From Akkermansia muciniphila (GTDB taxonomy: Bacteria; Verrucomicrobiota; Verrucomicrobiia; Limisphaerales; F1-80-MAGS106), in the NCBI GenBank assembly GCA_945865375.1, contig CAMBEJ010000017.1, positions 1 through 56,040 on the forward strand: DNA of 56,040 bases. The letters run 5' to 3'. Shown piece by piece: positions 16,130-26,174 of the stretch (position 1 is its first letter; each line of letters starts with the position of its first letter). The position numbers and the translations under genes are program-made. A model generated the notes under the pieces. It made no database searches. It was not told the DNA's origin and saw nothing but the letters and a program-made list of their open reading frames with translations.

Positions 16130-19100
16130 TTACTGCATCAAACGGAAGAACATTTGCTGATTGGAAGCCGCAGTGCTGAACCCACTGGTTGCGCCAGCCA
16201 CATTGGTCCATGGGCCAGTGACGGCAGTAGCACTCTGGAGGGCTCCAGCGCCCGTCCATGATAGCTTAATGGTGTCGCCCTGACGAGCGACCGCTAGCTT
16301 TGGCAACCCGCCACCAGAACCATAGATGCCCAGGTCGTCAAGCCCCCACCACCAGCTCCCAGTCCCTGCTTGCACAAAACGGAACTGCACCTTCGCCTGA
16401 TTGCCCGCCGCTGGCAGAGTGAACCGTTCGTAGCGGAGCGACTCCAACTTGTCATCGTCGATTCGCCCGCTGATGTAAGGCGTGAGGGACGCGATCGGTC
16501 CCGCGAGGATGAAGTCCGCGTATTTGCCTGCGACGACCCTCTTGCCAGTCGCGGCATCGATGGATTTCGCGATGTCCCCTGCGGTTGTGTTCAAGGTCGC
16601 AACAGGATCGATAGCTCCGGCAACACGCACGATGTCCGTATTGCTGGGTTTGTCATTCACCATGTAAGTCAGAGGAAGCCAGGTGGCGCGTCCATCCACG
16701 GTGTATTCCAAAACCGCGATGCTGTCCTGATTCTGCACGTAGCTGCTCTTGAATGCGAGGGACACGTTGTTCACACCCCGCAGGTCGTACTCAGGGCTCC
16801 AGAGCACTTGGATCTGATTGCCTCCGCGGTTGTCGGACTCGGCATACAAGCTCTTGCCCGAAACCACGTTGGCATCCGCCCTGCCTCCTCCAAATGCCGT
16901 CAAGGTCGCGAGGGGTACCACGAGCCAGTCTTTGTAAGTGTCCGATTTCGGAGCCGCAGGATTCAGGCCGGCGGCATCGGTATCCGTCTGGTTGGCAACG
17001 GTCCAACCGGTGGGTAGACCAAAATCGGCTGTGGATTCGAAATTTTCGAAGTAAATCGGCGTGCCCAAGGCTGCCAGCGTGAACGATGCCGGTGCCGAGA
17101 AGGCTGATTTGACCCCGTTCTTGTCCTGGTACTGCATTGAAACATAGTAGGTCCGCCCGGGGAACAGACGTTCGGCAGAAGCCGAGATGGCCGTCGCGCC
17201 GACGGTGTTGGTGACCAAAACCACCACATTGGTGAAACCGGTGGCGGCGATAAGCCCCGCCGTTGCGGAAATCTGAAGGACGGTTTGGGCATTGGCATCC
17301 GATGGAAGAACCCCGGCAAAAGCGGACCCAGTGAACGTCAGCGTCTTATCAAGGAATCCCAGCGAGCTAGGCAGTGTGATGGTCGGCGCGTCCGGTTGGG
17401 TCTTTGCGGCAACCGCAGGCGCGATGTCATAAAACGCGATGTTGTCGATGAAGAAGTACCAACTGTCGCTGCCTGTCGCGGAGAGGCGGAGGCGAACGTC
17501 TGCTTTGCTGGCTGCGGCAGGCAATCGGAAAATCTCGATCCGTTTGCCTTCCTTGCCGTCGTCGTTGATGCGAGGCACAATGTAGTTGCCGATCGACGAA
17601 TCAATCGGCGCGGCCACCGCGTCTCCATAGAAGAGGCCTTTGACCACTCCGTTGGCTCTCCAGAGGGCCGTGTCACCCTGAGGTGCGGTCAATGTCTTCA
17701 CACCATCGACCGATCCATCGGCCGTCAACGCAATGTCGGGCGTGTCGAGGAAATACACAACAGGCATCCAGATCTTGCCGCCGTCCACCGAGTATTCCAC
17801 GCCACCGTAGCTGTCCTGGTTCTGCATATATCCAGAGCCAAACGAAAGAACGGGGTTCTTGACGGCAGCCAGGTTAAACGGAGCGGAAACGATGTACTGA
17901 GTTTGTCCCCATGCCTCTGCTGTCGGGTCCCCGACGAAGTCAGCGCGGCCGACGGGTCCGTTGCATCGACTGTCAGACTCCGCGTAAAGTACTTTACCTG
18001 AACGCAGCATCTCCAAGGTCAAGGCTTTGCCGTTGAGTTTCTCGTTTGAATTGACATCCGTGATTCCGGCGTCGTCGATCAACGGCATGTTCTCCGTGGT
18101 GAGCACGACCCAGTTTCTGAAGGTATCGGATTTCTGGTCGGTGGGGTCTTCGCCCGCATTGCATTCCGGGGTGAAGTTTGTGGCCACCCAATTCTTGGGC
18201 TGAGCGCCTTCCGCGGTGGAATCGAAGTTCTCGGTCACGACAGCGTCTGGCAGCACGACGTTTTTCAGGTTGCGAAACTGCCACTTCTCGGTCCGGGTGA
18301 ATCCACCGGCGGCCTTGAAGGTCAGTTCAGCGGTGTGATTTTCGCCCGGGAATTGAATCCCGGCGGGTTCATAGGTCAATGTGATCGTCTTGCCATCGCG
18401 CTTTTTGGTGGTCACCGAATTGCCATCGATTTTGAGATCGATGGAACTATCGTCGATAGCGGCGCTATCTCCGTCGGCAAGAACGACCTCCACCTGGGAC
18501 GCCGGCTGATTGAGCTGGCGGGGGCCGACGCCTGGTTTGACGGACTTGACGTAGGGAGGTTGGACGACCGCCGTGGCAGCCCGATAGGCTTTGACACCGC
18601 CTGCATCGTTGAGGAGCACTTTGGTGCCGTCTGCCTTGACTGTAAACCATTCGACATTCGCATCCCCGCCTCCCTCTTCCCAGACCGTCCGGAAGGGATA
18701 CACACCCGCTTCCTGCACACTGAAAGTAAAGATCGAGTCAGCAGCGCCGCGTCCGCCTTCGAACCCGCCTAGGACCACCCCTTGAAAGATGTCCTTGAGG
18801 TTGCCCGCAACGGTTCGGAAACCATCGTCTGAATTAACACCCATGGTGTAAACACCCACCGCGAGATCCAGGTAAGTGATTATCTCCCCGGTGATCCCGT
18901 CGCTGTTCCCATCCGTGTTCGGGATGCCGGGCATCTGGAGGTCAGGGGTAAAATTGCCAGTGGAGGTGTCCGCTACTTGGGATAAATTGATCACCTCTGG
19001 AATGATGAACTCGATAAGAGCATTGTCGGCGGTTCCCAGCTTGGTGCCGGGGTTTGGTGATGCGCCCGCGGCGGACGCGTCCGCCAAGTTCGGAAGAAAA

Positions 19101-19411
19101 GTTCCGTCCGCAGCCTTCAACTGACCTGCCAGAGAATCTTCCGCACGCGCACCGCTGTTGACCTGGTTAGCTTGGTTGGAGAAGACACGCCACAAGAAGC
19201 CGGGCTTTGTTTTGTCCGCAGTGACCCGCGATCCGGCAGGGAGCAGCACCTGCGCGCTCGCTTGGTGTACGCTGAGGACTCCGAGGAGCGCCAAAGCAAA
19301 CCCAAGAGCCTTGCGAGATTGTTGTTTTCTTCGGATAGACCTCCCTTGAGGTTCTTCGGCTGTTTTCGGGTTATCCGAAAGTGCCGGAGGGACTTGTGAT
19401 TTTTGTTTCAT
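16130..19411 (-). CDS. Large secreted multidomain protein with paired jelly-roll-like domains
   Basis: The 1093-aa product has a long n-region, a signal helix (ALGFALALLGVLSVHQASAQ) and several modules. An N-terminal PA14/jelly-roll-like region (about 50-290) contains VGVYTMGVNSDDGFR, the usual PA14 turn. An Ig-like strand region (about 290-385) follows. Two similar lectin- or MAM-like domains come next, one opening VTENFDSTAEGAQPKNW and one IYFENFESTADFGLPTGW; both share SDT...W.V, LYAESD.R, Y.QNQDS and a final W...D.......Y. The C-terminal ~60 residues (IKLSWTGAGALQSATAVTGP ... QQMFFRLMQ) match the terminal module of other secreted proteins here. It is probably a surface or extracellular carbohydrate- or protein-binding protein. 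No catalytic motif is evident. Confidence 0.78.
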   Translation of the reverse strand: MKQKSQVPPALSDNPKTAEEPQGRSIRRKQQSRKALGFALALLGVLSVHQASAQVLLPAGSRVTADKTKPGFLWRVFSNQANQVNSGARAEDSLAGQLKAADGTFLPNLADASAAGASPNPGTKLGTADNALIEFIIPEVINLSQVADTSTGNFTPDLQMPGIPNTDGNSDGITGEIITYLDLAVGVYTMGVNSDDGFRTVAGNLKDIFQGVVLGGFEGGRGAADSIFTFSVQEAGVYPFRTVWEEGGGDANVEWFTVKADGTKVLLNDAGGVKAYRAATAVVQPPYVKSVKPGVGPRQLNQPASQVEVVLADGDSAAIDDSSIDLKIDGNSVTTKKRDGKTITLTYEPAGIQFPGENHTAELTFKAAGGFTRTEKWQFRNLKNVVLPDAVVTENFDSTAEGAQPKNWVATNFTPECNAGEDPTDQKSDTFRNWVVLTTENMPLIDDAGITDVNSNEKLNGKALTLEMLRSGKVLYAESDSRCNGPVGRADFVGDPTAEAWGQTQYIVSAPFNLAAVKNPVLSFGSGYMQNQDSYGGVEYSVDGGKIWMPVVYFLDTPDIALTADGSVDGVKTLTAPQGDTALWRANGVVKGLFYGDAVAAPIDSSIGNYIVPRINDDGKEGKRIEIFRLPAAASKADVRLRLSATGSDSWYFFIDNIAFYDIAPAVAAKTQPDAPTITLPSSLGFLDKTLTFTGSAFAGVLPSDANAQTVLQISATAGLIAATGFTNVVVLVTNTVGATAISASAERLFPGRTYYVSMQYQDKNGVKSAFSAPASFTLAALGTPIYFENFESTADFGLPTGWTVANQTDTDAAGLNPAAPKSDTYKDWLVVPLATLTAFGGGRADANVVSGKSLYAESDNRGGNQIQVLWSPEYDLRGVNNVSLAFKSSYVQNQDSIAVLEYTVDGRATWLPLTYMVNDKPSNTDIVRVAGAIDPVATLNTTAGDIAKSIDAATGKRVVAGKYADFILAGPIASLTPYISGRIDDDKLESLRYERFTLPAAGNQAKVQFRFVQAGTGSWWWGLDDLGIYGSGGGLPKLAVARQGDTIKLSWTGAGALQSATAVTGPWTNVAGATSGFSTAASNQQMFFRLMQ

Positions 19412-19841
19412 ACGGAGTTTATGGATTCACCATGACTACTCTTGGTTGGTTGCGGTTTTGGGATGAGGAAGACAACTTGATAAGCACGGCGCAACCCTCA
19501 ACCCACCCACCCGAAGGACCCGAGCCCCTAGTGCGGCAGCACTCACGGTGTTTCGGTTCCGGCGGTAGCATAGGCGAGTACAAGCTAATACCTTCACAAC
19601 TCTCGACGCGAGTTTTATTTCGTCCGCCACCAAATCGTAACCCTCTCGACCCCATACAGTGGCATCCAAGTATAATCAAGCTACTCAAAAATAAGCTTCC
19701 GATCTCCCACCGCCGACTCCTGCTGGTTCATCCTGCCCGCGAAGCCGGCAGCCCAAAGCTGGAAGCCGAGCCCAAGGATTGACCACTGATTACCCCTCCT
19801 CATCCCCTTCTGGGTGCCTTTCGTTCATTTCCTGGGGCCAG
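19412..19841. other. Intergenic region between the large secreted protein gene and trpS
   Basis: Both flanking genes are on the minus strand, so this holds the promoter of the large secreted protein gene. I could not pick out convincing -35/-10 boxes. Frames on the plus strand are low-complexity and lack family features. Nothing else is recognisable. Confidence 0.6.
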
Positions 19842-20807
19842 TCAATCAATTCCCGAGGCGCGCCGCGCGCGCTTGAGCACCCCCTGAGCTAGGCTGCGAG
19901 CCTTTGACGCGCCTTCCCAGAGGATCGACTCGACATGATCCAGATGGCCAGCAAGTTCGGCGCGGCGGGCGCGTGCCGCTGAAAAATAGTTCCAATGATG
20001 CTCGAAAAGAGCCTTTTTGAGATCGCCGTAACCTAATCCACCCACGCGGAGGCGGTCCTCAAACTGCGCAGCGATATCCGCAGGCGCCACCAATTTGAGG
20101 AGCTTCACCGCAAGATTTTCGTGCGCATCAAGCTTGGGCTCCGCAGGCGTCCGGCTGTCCATCACCAAGCTCATGAACTTTTTCCGGATGATTTTCTCGT
20201 CCCCGAAGATCTCGATGGTGTTGCCGTAGCTTTTGCTCATTTTCTGGCCGTCCGTGCCCGGGACTGCCGCAGCGTTCTCCTTGATTTGGGGCTCGGGAAG
20301 AATAAACGTGTCACCATAGGTCTCATTGAACTTAATGGCGATATCCCGGGTGACTTCCACGTGCTGCTTTTGATCGCGGCCCACAGGGACAGTGTTCGAA
20401 TCATAAATCAAGATATCTGCGGCCATGAGAACAGGATAGGCGAACAGGCCATGATTCGGAGAGAGGCCTTTGGCCACTTTATCCTTGAAACTGTGGCAAC
20501 GTTCCAGCAGCCCCATGGGCGTGAGCGTGGTCAGAAGCCACGCCAGCTCGGTGACCTCAGGAACATCCGATTGTTTGAAAAACACAGATTTGACCGGATC
20601 CAGCCCGCAGGCGAGGAAATCCAAAGCCACATCCATCGTGTTGGCTCGGCGTTGGGCTGGGTCATAGAGCGAAGTCATCGAGTGATAGTTAGCGATGAAG
20701 TAGTACGCTTCGCCGCGATCCTGAAGTTCGATCGCGGGTTTCATCATGCCGAAGAAGTTTCCCAGATGGAGCGCGCCGGACGGCTGAATTCCCGATAAAA
20801 TTCGCAT
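19842..20807 (-). CDS. trpS: Tryptophanyl-tRNA synthetase
   Basis: The 321-aa class Ic aminoacyl-tRNA synthetase charges tRNA-Trp. The HIGH-type signature is in SGIQPSGALHLGNFFG at the N-terminus, followed by YFIANYHSMTSL, VLMAADILIYD and VPVGRDQKQHVE. The KMSKS loop is in GTDGQKMSKSYGNTIE. The family's usual C-terminal helical region ends the protein. The length is normal. No T-box or other leader could be recognised upstream. Confidence 0.97.
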   Translation of the reverse strand: MRILSGIQPSGALHLGNFFGMMKPAIELQDRGEAYYFIANYHSMTSLYDPAQRRANTMDVALDFLACGLDPVKSVFFKQSDVPEVTELAWLLTTLTPMGLLERCHSFKDKVAKGLSPNHGLFAYPVLMAADILIYDSNTVPVGRDQKQHVEVTRDIAIKFNETYGDTFILPEPQIKENAAAVPGTDGQKMSKSYGNTIEIFGDEKIIRKKFMSLVMDSRTPAEPKLDAHENLAVKLLKLVAPADIAAQFEDRLRVGGLGYGDLKKALFEHHWNYFSAARARRAELAGHLDHVESILWEGASKARSLAQGVLKRARRASGID

Positions 20808-20912
20808 GGGAAAGAAGGCTAGTCGGAAGCAAGCAAAACGGAAGCCTGAAACGGAAGATCGTTCAGCGGTGCGGATGTCGAGGATTCCAACGTGAAATCT
20901 GAAAATGTGACG

Positions 20913-22499
20913 TCACTTCGGCAAGGGTTCGCCGTTGGCTTCGTCGAAGTAGAACGTGCCGTTGACTTCGCTGAATTGTAGATACTGCGTCCACCGGAAC
21001 AGGCCCAGGTCGCGGCTGGCTTCGATTTTCTTCACGTTGACATTCGGGGCCGGGGCCTTGCTGGTGAGGAGGGCTTCGTGCAGCACGCGGCCATCCATCC
21101 GTTTTAGCGGCTCAACGCCGAGCAGCCAGAGAATGGTGGGAGCGAGGTCGACGTTGCCGCTGGGCACGTCGCTGATCAGGCCTTTCTTGATGTCAGGACC
21201 GGCGGCCACCAGGGTGTTGTTCATGTCGTAGCGGCTGAGGGAGCCGTGGGTGCCTTTGCCGCGAGTGCCCCCAGAGGAGATGATCATGCCGGGCGCGCCG
21301 TAGTCGTTGCGATTGGAATTCCACCGCAACGAGATGACCACGTCAGGAGATGTCGCGTGGCTGCTGACGTAGCCGACGCGTTCCAGCGGAAAGGTGCCTT
21401 CGACAGGCAGTCGCGAGAAGATGGCGCCGGTGAAGTCGGTTGTTTGGAGAAACCCCACCAACCGCCGGATGACGGCCTCGTCACGCTCGATGACGTAGAA
21501 CGAAGCGCTGCCGCCCAGGCCAATGACCATCACGTCGCCCGCTTGTGGGTCGTCGAGCTTCTTGCCGCCACTGAATTCCTGCTTTCTGAGAATCGATTCG
21601 AGGTCGGGACCGGCGGTGATGGTGGAGAATCCGTGGTCGGAGACGACGAAAATGTCGGTCTTCTCATACAAGCCTTTTTCGCGCAGCGTCTTGATGACCT
21701 CAGCCAGGTTCTTGTCGCTAGACTCAATCGCAAGGAGGGCGTTGCTCGAGCCGAGGCCGCTGTCGTGCTGGCTCTTGTCCGGTTCGCTGAGCCAGAGCAG
21801 AGTGTACTGTGGCACGCCATTTTTCCACAACGAGTGCAGGAGGGAACGCGTGGTCCAGTTGTCCTGAAGGGTGTTCGGGTAGGTGATGGTGGGTGGAAAT
21901 GCCTTGTCATCATTCACCTTGGCCAGCGCTTCGCTGACGCTGCGCGGGATCGTCTTGCCTTCGAACAGAGTGACCGATTGCTTGGCCGCCTCGGAATCCT
22001 TGCGGCTCGAACGATCATGAAACAGCGCGACCGGTTTAGTGCCCGCGATGAGAGTTCGGATGCCCGCCTGTTGCAGCGTCTCGGCGAGTGTCGGCAGGGA
22101 GAGGTAATGCCCACCCGTCAGCAGGTCGCCCCGGCGCACCGCATCGAGGCTTTCGGAGGCGTAGGCGCTTAGAAAACTCAGCTCGGGCCGGAAATCGACA
22201 TTGGCCTGAATTCCGTTCCGGCCTGGATAAGCGCCGGTGGCGATCGCTGCGCCATTGGCTTGTGTAGTGCTCACAAACACGCAATGGTTACGGCGGAAGA
22301 ACGTGCCGTTCGTAGCCAGAGAATAGAGAGTGGGGCAATGCTGCGGAGTGATGAAATCCGGTCTCATCCCATCCCAAACGAGCACGACAATGTGCTCGGC
22401 CTTGCCATTGGGGACAGGCGCAGCGTGGGCGATGGAAAATGAGTTACCCATAATCTGCGCGCAGACCAGGACCAGTGAGATGGGGAAGTGCTTTGTCAT
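20913..22499 (-). CDS. Exported alkaline phosphatase superfamily (type I phosphodiesterase/NPP-like) enzyme
   Basis: The 528-aa product has a signal peptide (ISLVLVCAQIMGNSFSIAHA) and the NPP/phosphodiesterase core. The first metal site lies in VLVWDGMRPDF, the nucleophile region in STTQANGAAIATGAYPG, a later metal pair in VSDHGFSTI, and another ligand in YVSSHATSP. The C-terminal part reads APTILWLLGVEPLKRMDGR, the segment that closes sulfatase/NPP domains. It should hydrolyse phosphodiesters or phosphomonoesters in the periplasm with two divalent metals. The exact substrate is not deducible. The antiporter gene upstream ends 51 bp away, so cotranscription is possible. Confidence 0.88.
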   Translation of the reverse strand: MTKHFPISLVLVCAQIMGNSFSIAHAAPVPNGKAEHIVVLVWDGMRPDFITPQHCPTLYSLATNGTFFRRNHCVFVSTTQANGAAIATGAYPGRNGIQANVDFRPELSFLSAYASESLDAVRRGDLLTGGHYLSLPTLAETLQQAGIRTLIAGTKPVALFHDRSSRKDSEAAKQSVTLFEGKTIPRSVSEALAKVNDDKAFPPTITYPNTLQDNWTTRSLLHSLWKNGVPQYTLLWLSEPDKSQHDSGLGSSNALLAIESSDKNLAEVIKTLREKGLYEKTDIFVVSDHGFSTITAGPDLESILRKQEFSGGKKLDDPQAGDVMVIGLGGSASFYVIERDEAVIRRLVGFLQTTDFTGAIFSRLPVEGTFPLERVGYVSSHATSPDVVISLRWNSNRNDYGAPGMIISSGGTRGKGTHGSLSRYDMNNTLVAAGPDIKKGLISDVPSGNVDLAPTILWLLGVEPLKRMDGRVLHEALLTSKAPAPNVNVKKIEASRDLGLFRWTQYLQFSEVNGTFYFDEANGEPLPK

Positions 22500-22550
22500 T
22501 TGAAATTGAGCGAAATTGGTTCAGTGTTCTGGTCGTTCATCAGCTAAAAC

Positions 22551-23825
22551 TCAACGCAGCAGCCAGAAAAAAACAATCGCTATCATCGTGGGCGGCAACG
22601 CACCGAGGAACAGTCCAAGCGGGCTGATGCCCTCGCCCTCGAAAACCTTCGCGGCTTGGAGGATGCCGGCACCGGCGGGATTGGGCGCGTTGGCTATGAC
22701 CGTCAGCCCGCCCCCGGTGACCGCACCCGCCACAAGCGCGTATTTCAATTCATCCGAAATGCCTTCCACTAGAGAGCCTAGATACGTGAGCGCCGCATTG
22801 TCGGTGATGGCTGTGAGGGCGGTTGCGCCAAAAAACAGGGCATCGCTGCCGAGGTTTTGGATGAGCGGCTTCAACCAATAAGCCTGTAATGAACCGAGCG
22901 TGACCAAGCCCGCGAGGAAAAACCCCACCAGCAATCCTTCGCGCAGCTTGAGTTCATCCTGATACTCTTTCGTGGCCGTCACCAGACCGAGAAACATCAC
23001 GAAGGTTCCAAAGAAAACGTCGGGGTGATGGGCGAAGGCCACGACGAGAGCGAGGAACATCAAATGCAGGGCTGTCAGCCAGGGCGGAATCCGCCCACTC
23101 GCATCCCGCTCCACCTTGAGCCCATAGAGTTCCTTCCAGAACACCGCCGCCACGAGCAAGGTCGAAACACAGCATGCGGCGGCGGCTCTCCAGCCGAAGT
23201 GGGTGAACATGAACGCGGAGTCCCAACTCCATTGGGTCGCGACCATCAGCACGGGGGGCGCGGCGAAATGCGTCAGCGTGCCGCCGATGGAGATGTTGAC
23301 AAACAGCAACCCCAACGTGGCATAGGCCAACTTCCTACTGATGCCGCAGTCGAAATAGCGGCGCTTCAGCATGAGCGCCAGAAGCGTCATTGCCGCCGGT
23401 TCGGTGATGAGTGATCCCAGCAGCGGTCCGATGAACAGCGCGGCGATGTAAAACGTCACGCTTTCTCGCGCGGGAATCAGTCGCGCGGCCAGTGATATGA
23501 GCGTCTCCGCCAGCTTGACAACCGGGCGCGTGGCGGCCACGACCATGATGACGAAAACAAACTTGGGTTCATTGAAGTTGAGACCCTCAATGTAATCCAC
23601 CGCGTCCTTGAAAGAACCCTTCAGCGCCGCAATGCCGAGGAAGAGCGTCGCGGCCCACAACCCGAACACCACTTCGGTTTCCGCAAGGAAGTGGAGCAGG
23701 TTCTCGCGTATTGAACCCGGCGGGAACTGGTTCGCCCAATGAGCAAAGCGCTTGACGCAAAAGGTGTGGAGCACGGCCAGTCCAAACAACACCGTGGCGA
23801 GAACTTCAATCGGGAGCACGTTCAT
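22551..23825 (-). CDS. Putative Na+/H+ antiporter (PF07399-like)
   Basis: The 424-aa polytopic membrane protein has around eleven hydrophobic segments. It carries the conserved stretches KFVFVIMVVAATRPVV, ALFIGPLLGSLITEPAAMTL and FFGATALTAITDNAALTYLG, where the acidic residues within membrane segments (E in ITEP, D in ITDN) are typical ion-coupling positions of the ArsB/NhaD-like superfamily. It also has GGGLTVIANAPNPAGAGIL. The family is annotated as a putative sodium/proton antiporter from sequence; direct evidence for most members is limited. It lies between the phosphodiesterase gene and the NfeD/FloA cluster, all on the minus strand. Confidence 0.82.
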   Translation of the reverse strand: MNVLPIEVLATVLFGLAVLHTFCVKRFAHWANQFPPGSIRENLLHFLAETEVVFGLWAATLFLGIAALKGSFKDAVDYIEGLNFNEPKFVFVIMVVAATRPVVKLAETLISLAARLIPARESVTFYIAALFIGPLLGSLITEPAAMTLLALMLKRRYFDCGISRKLAYATLGLLFVNISIGGTLTHFAAPPVLMVATQWSWDSAFMFTHFGWRAAAACCVSTLLVAAVFWKELYGLKVERDASGRIPPWLTALHLMFLALVVAFAHHPDVFFGTFVMFLGLVTATKEYQDELKLREGLLVGFFLAGLVTLGSLQAYWLKPLIQNLGSDALFFGATALTAITDNAALTYLGSLVEGISDELKYALVAGAVTGGGLTVIANAPNPAGAGILQAAKVFEGEGISPLGLFLGALPPTMIAIVFFWLLR

Positions 23826-23874
23826 TCAATCATCCGACGGCACATTGCCAACCAATCAAGCGAGGAGACCCCTT

Positions 23875-24330
23875 TCAAACCTTGCGCACCACGATCCGAG
23901 CGCCTTCGATGGCAACCACCTTGACCTCTGTGCCGCGTTCGATGAGATCGCCTTCGGTGACCACGTCCACCCGTTGGCCGTCGATGCTCGCCGTGCCGGA
24001 GGGACGCAACTGGCTAAGGGCCACCCCGGTCTGATCCAACAGTTCCGGCTTGTCGACGCCCAATTCTCCAACGGAACTGTGTGAGATGAACTGTTTGGCG
24101 ATGCGACTCGTTGGGTAATATCTAAACCAACACCAAGTGCCCATCAGTAGTCCTACCATCACGACGGCCAGAATTAGACAGCCTGTCGCGTAGCCGAAAT
24201 CATGGTAGGCAAGAATGACCCCGGCCATCAGGCAAACAAAGCCGATGATGCCGGCGATCATGCCGGGGAGCATGGTTTCCAGGAAGAGCAGAATCGCTCC
24301 GAGAATCAACAGGGTGAAAATGAGTGTCAT
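23875..24330 (-). CDS. Short NfeD-like membrane protein (NfeD1b type)
   Basis: The 151-aa protein has three hydrophobic segments (FTLLILGAILLFLETMLPG, an IIGFVCLMAGVIL segment, LILAVVMVGLLMG). A C-terminal OB-fold follows with the NfeD pattern GVALSQLRPSGTASIDGQRV...EGDLIERGTEVKVVAIEG..IVVRK. It lacks the serine-protease domain of long NfeD proteins. Short NfeD proteins are encoded with SPFH/flotillin genes, and the OB domain is thought to contact the flotillin. Here FloA lies two genes upstream on the same strand. Confidence 0.9.
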   Translation of the reverse strand: MTLIFTLLILGAILLFLETMLPGMIAGIIGFVCLMAGVILAYHDFGYATGCLILAVVMVGLLMGTWCWFRYYPTSRIAKQFISHSSVGELGVDKPELLDQTGVALSQLRPSGTASIDGQRVDVVTEGDLIERGTEVKVVAIEGARIVVRKV

Positions 24331-24494
24331 GGTTGCACGCTAATAATACGGCGACAAATCGGTTTTGGTGGGCACCCTTCCAGGCCGCATCACGTTCTTT
24401 CCGGTTGCGGGCTCGGTCTGCCCTGCATCGCCATCAACTTCCCACGCACGGACGAGCAAAATATCGGTGCGGTGCCGGTTGGGCCAGCACAGAA

Positions 24495-25088
24495 TCAGGG
24501 CTCCAAACTCTTCGGTTGAGCAAAAATCATCGAGGCAACAAAGGCCTGACGGACTCCTTGGCGATGGCGCCACCGTGAGGCGGTCCGCCTGCCTGAGCCT
24601 GACTGGTACCCTTGGCGGTGGCGGTGGCCCGTCACTGTGGCCGGATGGCGGCCTTGTTCGCTCAATTGTTCAAATCGACGAGCCGCTTGCGCTTCTTGTT
24701 CAACCACTGCGGACGTCATGATTCGCGCCTGCAACGCCGTGATGGCCGGGGGGCGCAACGGCAGCACGATTTGCCTTGCTGATTGAAATGGTTCTTCCTC
24801 CTCTTGCCAGTCCGGGGCGGCGGGCAATTCGGTCTGGGCCTCGCGAGGAATGGGCGGTCTTAACTCTGCCGGGGGCACCTCCCCCATGAGACGTCGCAAA
24901 GTTTCCTCTAAATTGAATTCGCCCGGTGGTTTGCCTGGCGACGGAGCCGGTGCATCATCCCCGGGAGGGTTCCCCTCCTGTTTTCCCTGACGTCGCTTCG
25001 ACATCCAATCGGCCAGCGCGCTCACAATGACCAAGAGCGCGATAATCCACGGGTTATCGAACAAGCCGACGGCTAACGAAGCATTCAT
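24495..25088 (-). CDS. Hypothetical membrane-anchored protein of the FloA cluster
   Basis: The 197-aa product has one N-terminal membrane helix (NPWIIALLVIVSALADWMSK), a Pro/Gly-rich acidic linker, and a conserved-looking patch FNLEETLRRLMGEVPP. The C-terminus reads RQAFVASMIFAQPKSLEP, which looks like a protein-protein interaction tail. I do not recognise a named family. Similar proteins sit next to floA in other Verrucomicrobia as far as I recall. The ATG ending 25088 is chosen because the membrane helix follows immediately. It lies 18 bp after floA, so it belongs to the same transcript and probably to the same membrane microdomain complex. Confidence 0.65.
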   Translation of the reverse strand: MNASLAVGLFDNPWIIALLVIVSALADWMSKRRQGKQEGNPPGDDAPAPSPGKPPGEFNLEETLRRLMGEVPPAELRPPIPREAQTELPAAPDWQEEEEPFQSARQIVLPLRPPAITALQARIMTSAVVEQEAQAARRFEQLSEQGRHPATVTGHRHRQGYQSGSGRRTASRWRHRQGVRQAFVASMIFAQPKSLEP

Positions 25089-25106
25089 TGGTGCCCCCAA
25101 CGATTT

Positions 25107-26174
25107 TTAGGATTTCGCGCCCTGCGAGCCCGATGTGGAAGACTCCGGCCCATCGTTTCCAATGTTTTCACGCATCGTCGTGTCGGCTTGAAGGTTCTTG
25201 AGCCGGTAGTAATCCATGATGCCCAGTTGGCCCTTGTCAAAAGCGCGGGCTATGGCGATAGGGATCTGCGCCTCGGCTTCGACGACACGTGCGCGCATTT
25301 CAGAAACACGTGCCACCATCTCCTGTTCGGTGGCGACGGCGGCCGCACGGCGTACCTCGGCCTGGGCCTGGGCGATGAGTTTGTTGGCTTCCGCCTGCTC
25401 CGCCTGAAGTTTCGCGCCGACATTTCCACCCACATCGACGTCGGCGATGTCAATGGACAGGATTTCGAACGCGGTGTTGCTGTCCAGGGCCTTGCCCAAA
25501 ACAGTTTTGGAAATTCGATCGGGATTTTCCAGGACCGCTTTGTAGGTTTCCGCAGAGCCGATGGTGGAGACGATGCCTTCACCCACGCGCGCAATGATGG
25601 TTTCCTCCGTCGCGCCGCCCACGAAACGATCCAGATTGGTGCGCACCGTCACACGGGCCTTGGCCTTGATGACGATGCCGTCCTTGGCCACCGCATCAAT
25701 CGTGGTCTTGCCCGACGTCGGCGCGGGACAATCGATCACTTTCGGATTGACGGAAGTTTTGACCGCTTCGAGCACGGTTTTACCGGTGCCTTTGGTGGCG
25801 AGGTCAATGGCGCAAGCTCGGTCAAAAACGAGATTGATGCCGGCCTTCTTGGCGGCGACCAGTGCCAGGACGACCATTTGCACGTTCCCACCTGCCAGGA
25901 AATGCGTTGAGAGTTCGTCAATGGAGATGGGCAACCCCGATTTCACGGCCGTGATGCGGCCGTCCACGATCAAGGCGACGGGAATCCCGCGCAACCGCAG
26001 CGCGATCAACTCCGTGACGGTGACTGCGGCCCCGGAGACCAAGGCGCGGATGTAAATGATCCCAAAGTTGAGGACCAGAATGCCGCCTACGAGAATAATT
26101 AAGCCGCCCACTCCGTACAGGACCCACTCGAGCTTGAATGGTAAAGGTCCGACCTGAGCGAAAATTGTATTCAT
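25107..26174 (-). CDS. floA: Flotillin-like protein FloA
   Basis: The 355-aa protein has an N-terminal membrane hairpin ([24 protein letters not shown]). The bacterial SigFlotillin/YqfA domain includes [18 protein letters not shown] and [18 protein letters not shown]-type segments, [18 protein letters not shown]-like strands and [16 protein letters not shown]. The coiled-coil tail is rich in EA repeats ([20 protein letters not shown]). FloA forms membrane microdomains that organise membrane proteins and affect fluidity. ATG 26174 starts just before the hairpin. It heads a minus-strand operon with the hypothetical and short NfeD genes, divergent from the long nfeD gene at 26478. Confidence 0.95.
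   Translation of the reverse strand: MNTIFAQVGPLPFKLEWVLYGVGGLIILVGGILVLNFGIIYIRALVSGAAVTVTELIALRLRGIPVALIVDGRITAVKSGLPISIDELSTHFLAGGNVQMVVLALVAAKKAGINLVFDRACAIDLATKGTGKTVLEAVKTSVNPKVIDCPAPTSGKTTIDAVAKDGIVIKAKARVTVRTNLDRFVGGATEETIIARVGEGIVSTIGSAETYKAVLENPDRISKTVLGKALDSNTAFEILSIDIADVDVGGNVGAKLQAEQAEANKLIAQAQAEVRRAAAVATEQEMVARVSEMRARVVEAEAQIPIAIARAFDKGQLGIMDYYRLKNLQADTTMRENIGNDGPESSTSGSQGAKS

Noticed and set aside
19381-19782. 133-codon plus-strand frame upstream of the large secreted protein gene
   Set aside because: Low-complexity Pro/Ser content, overlap with the start of the minus-strand gene, and no family features.
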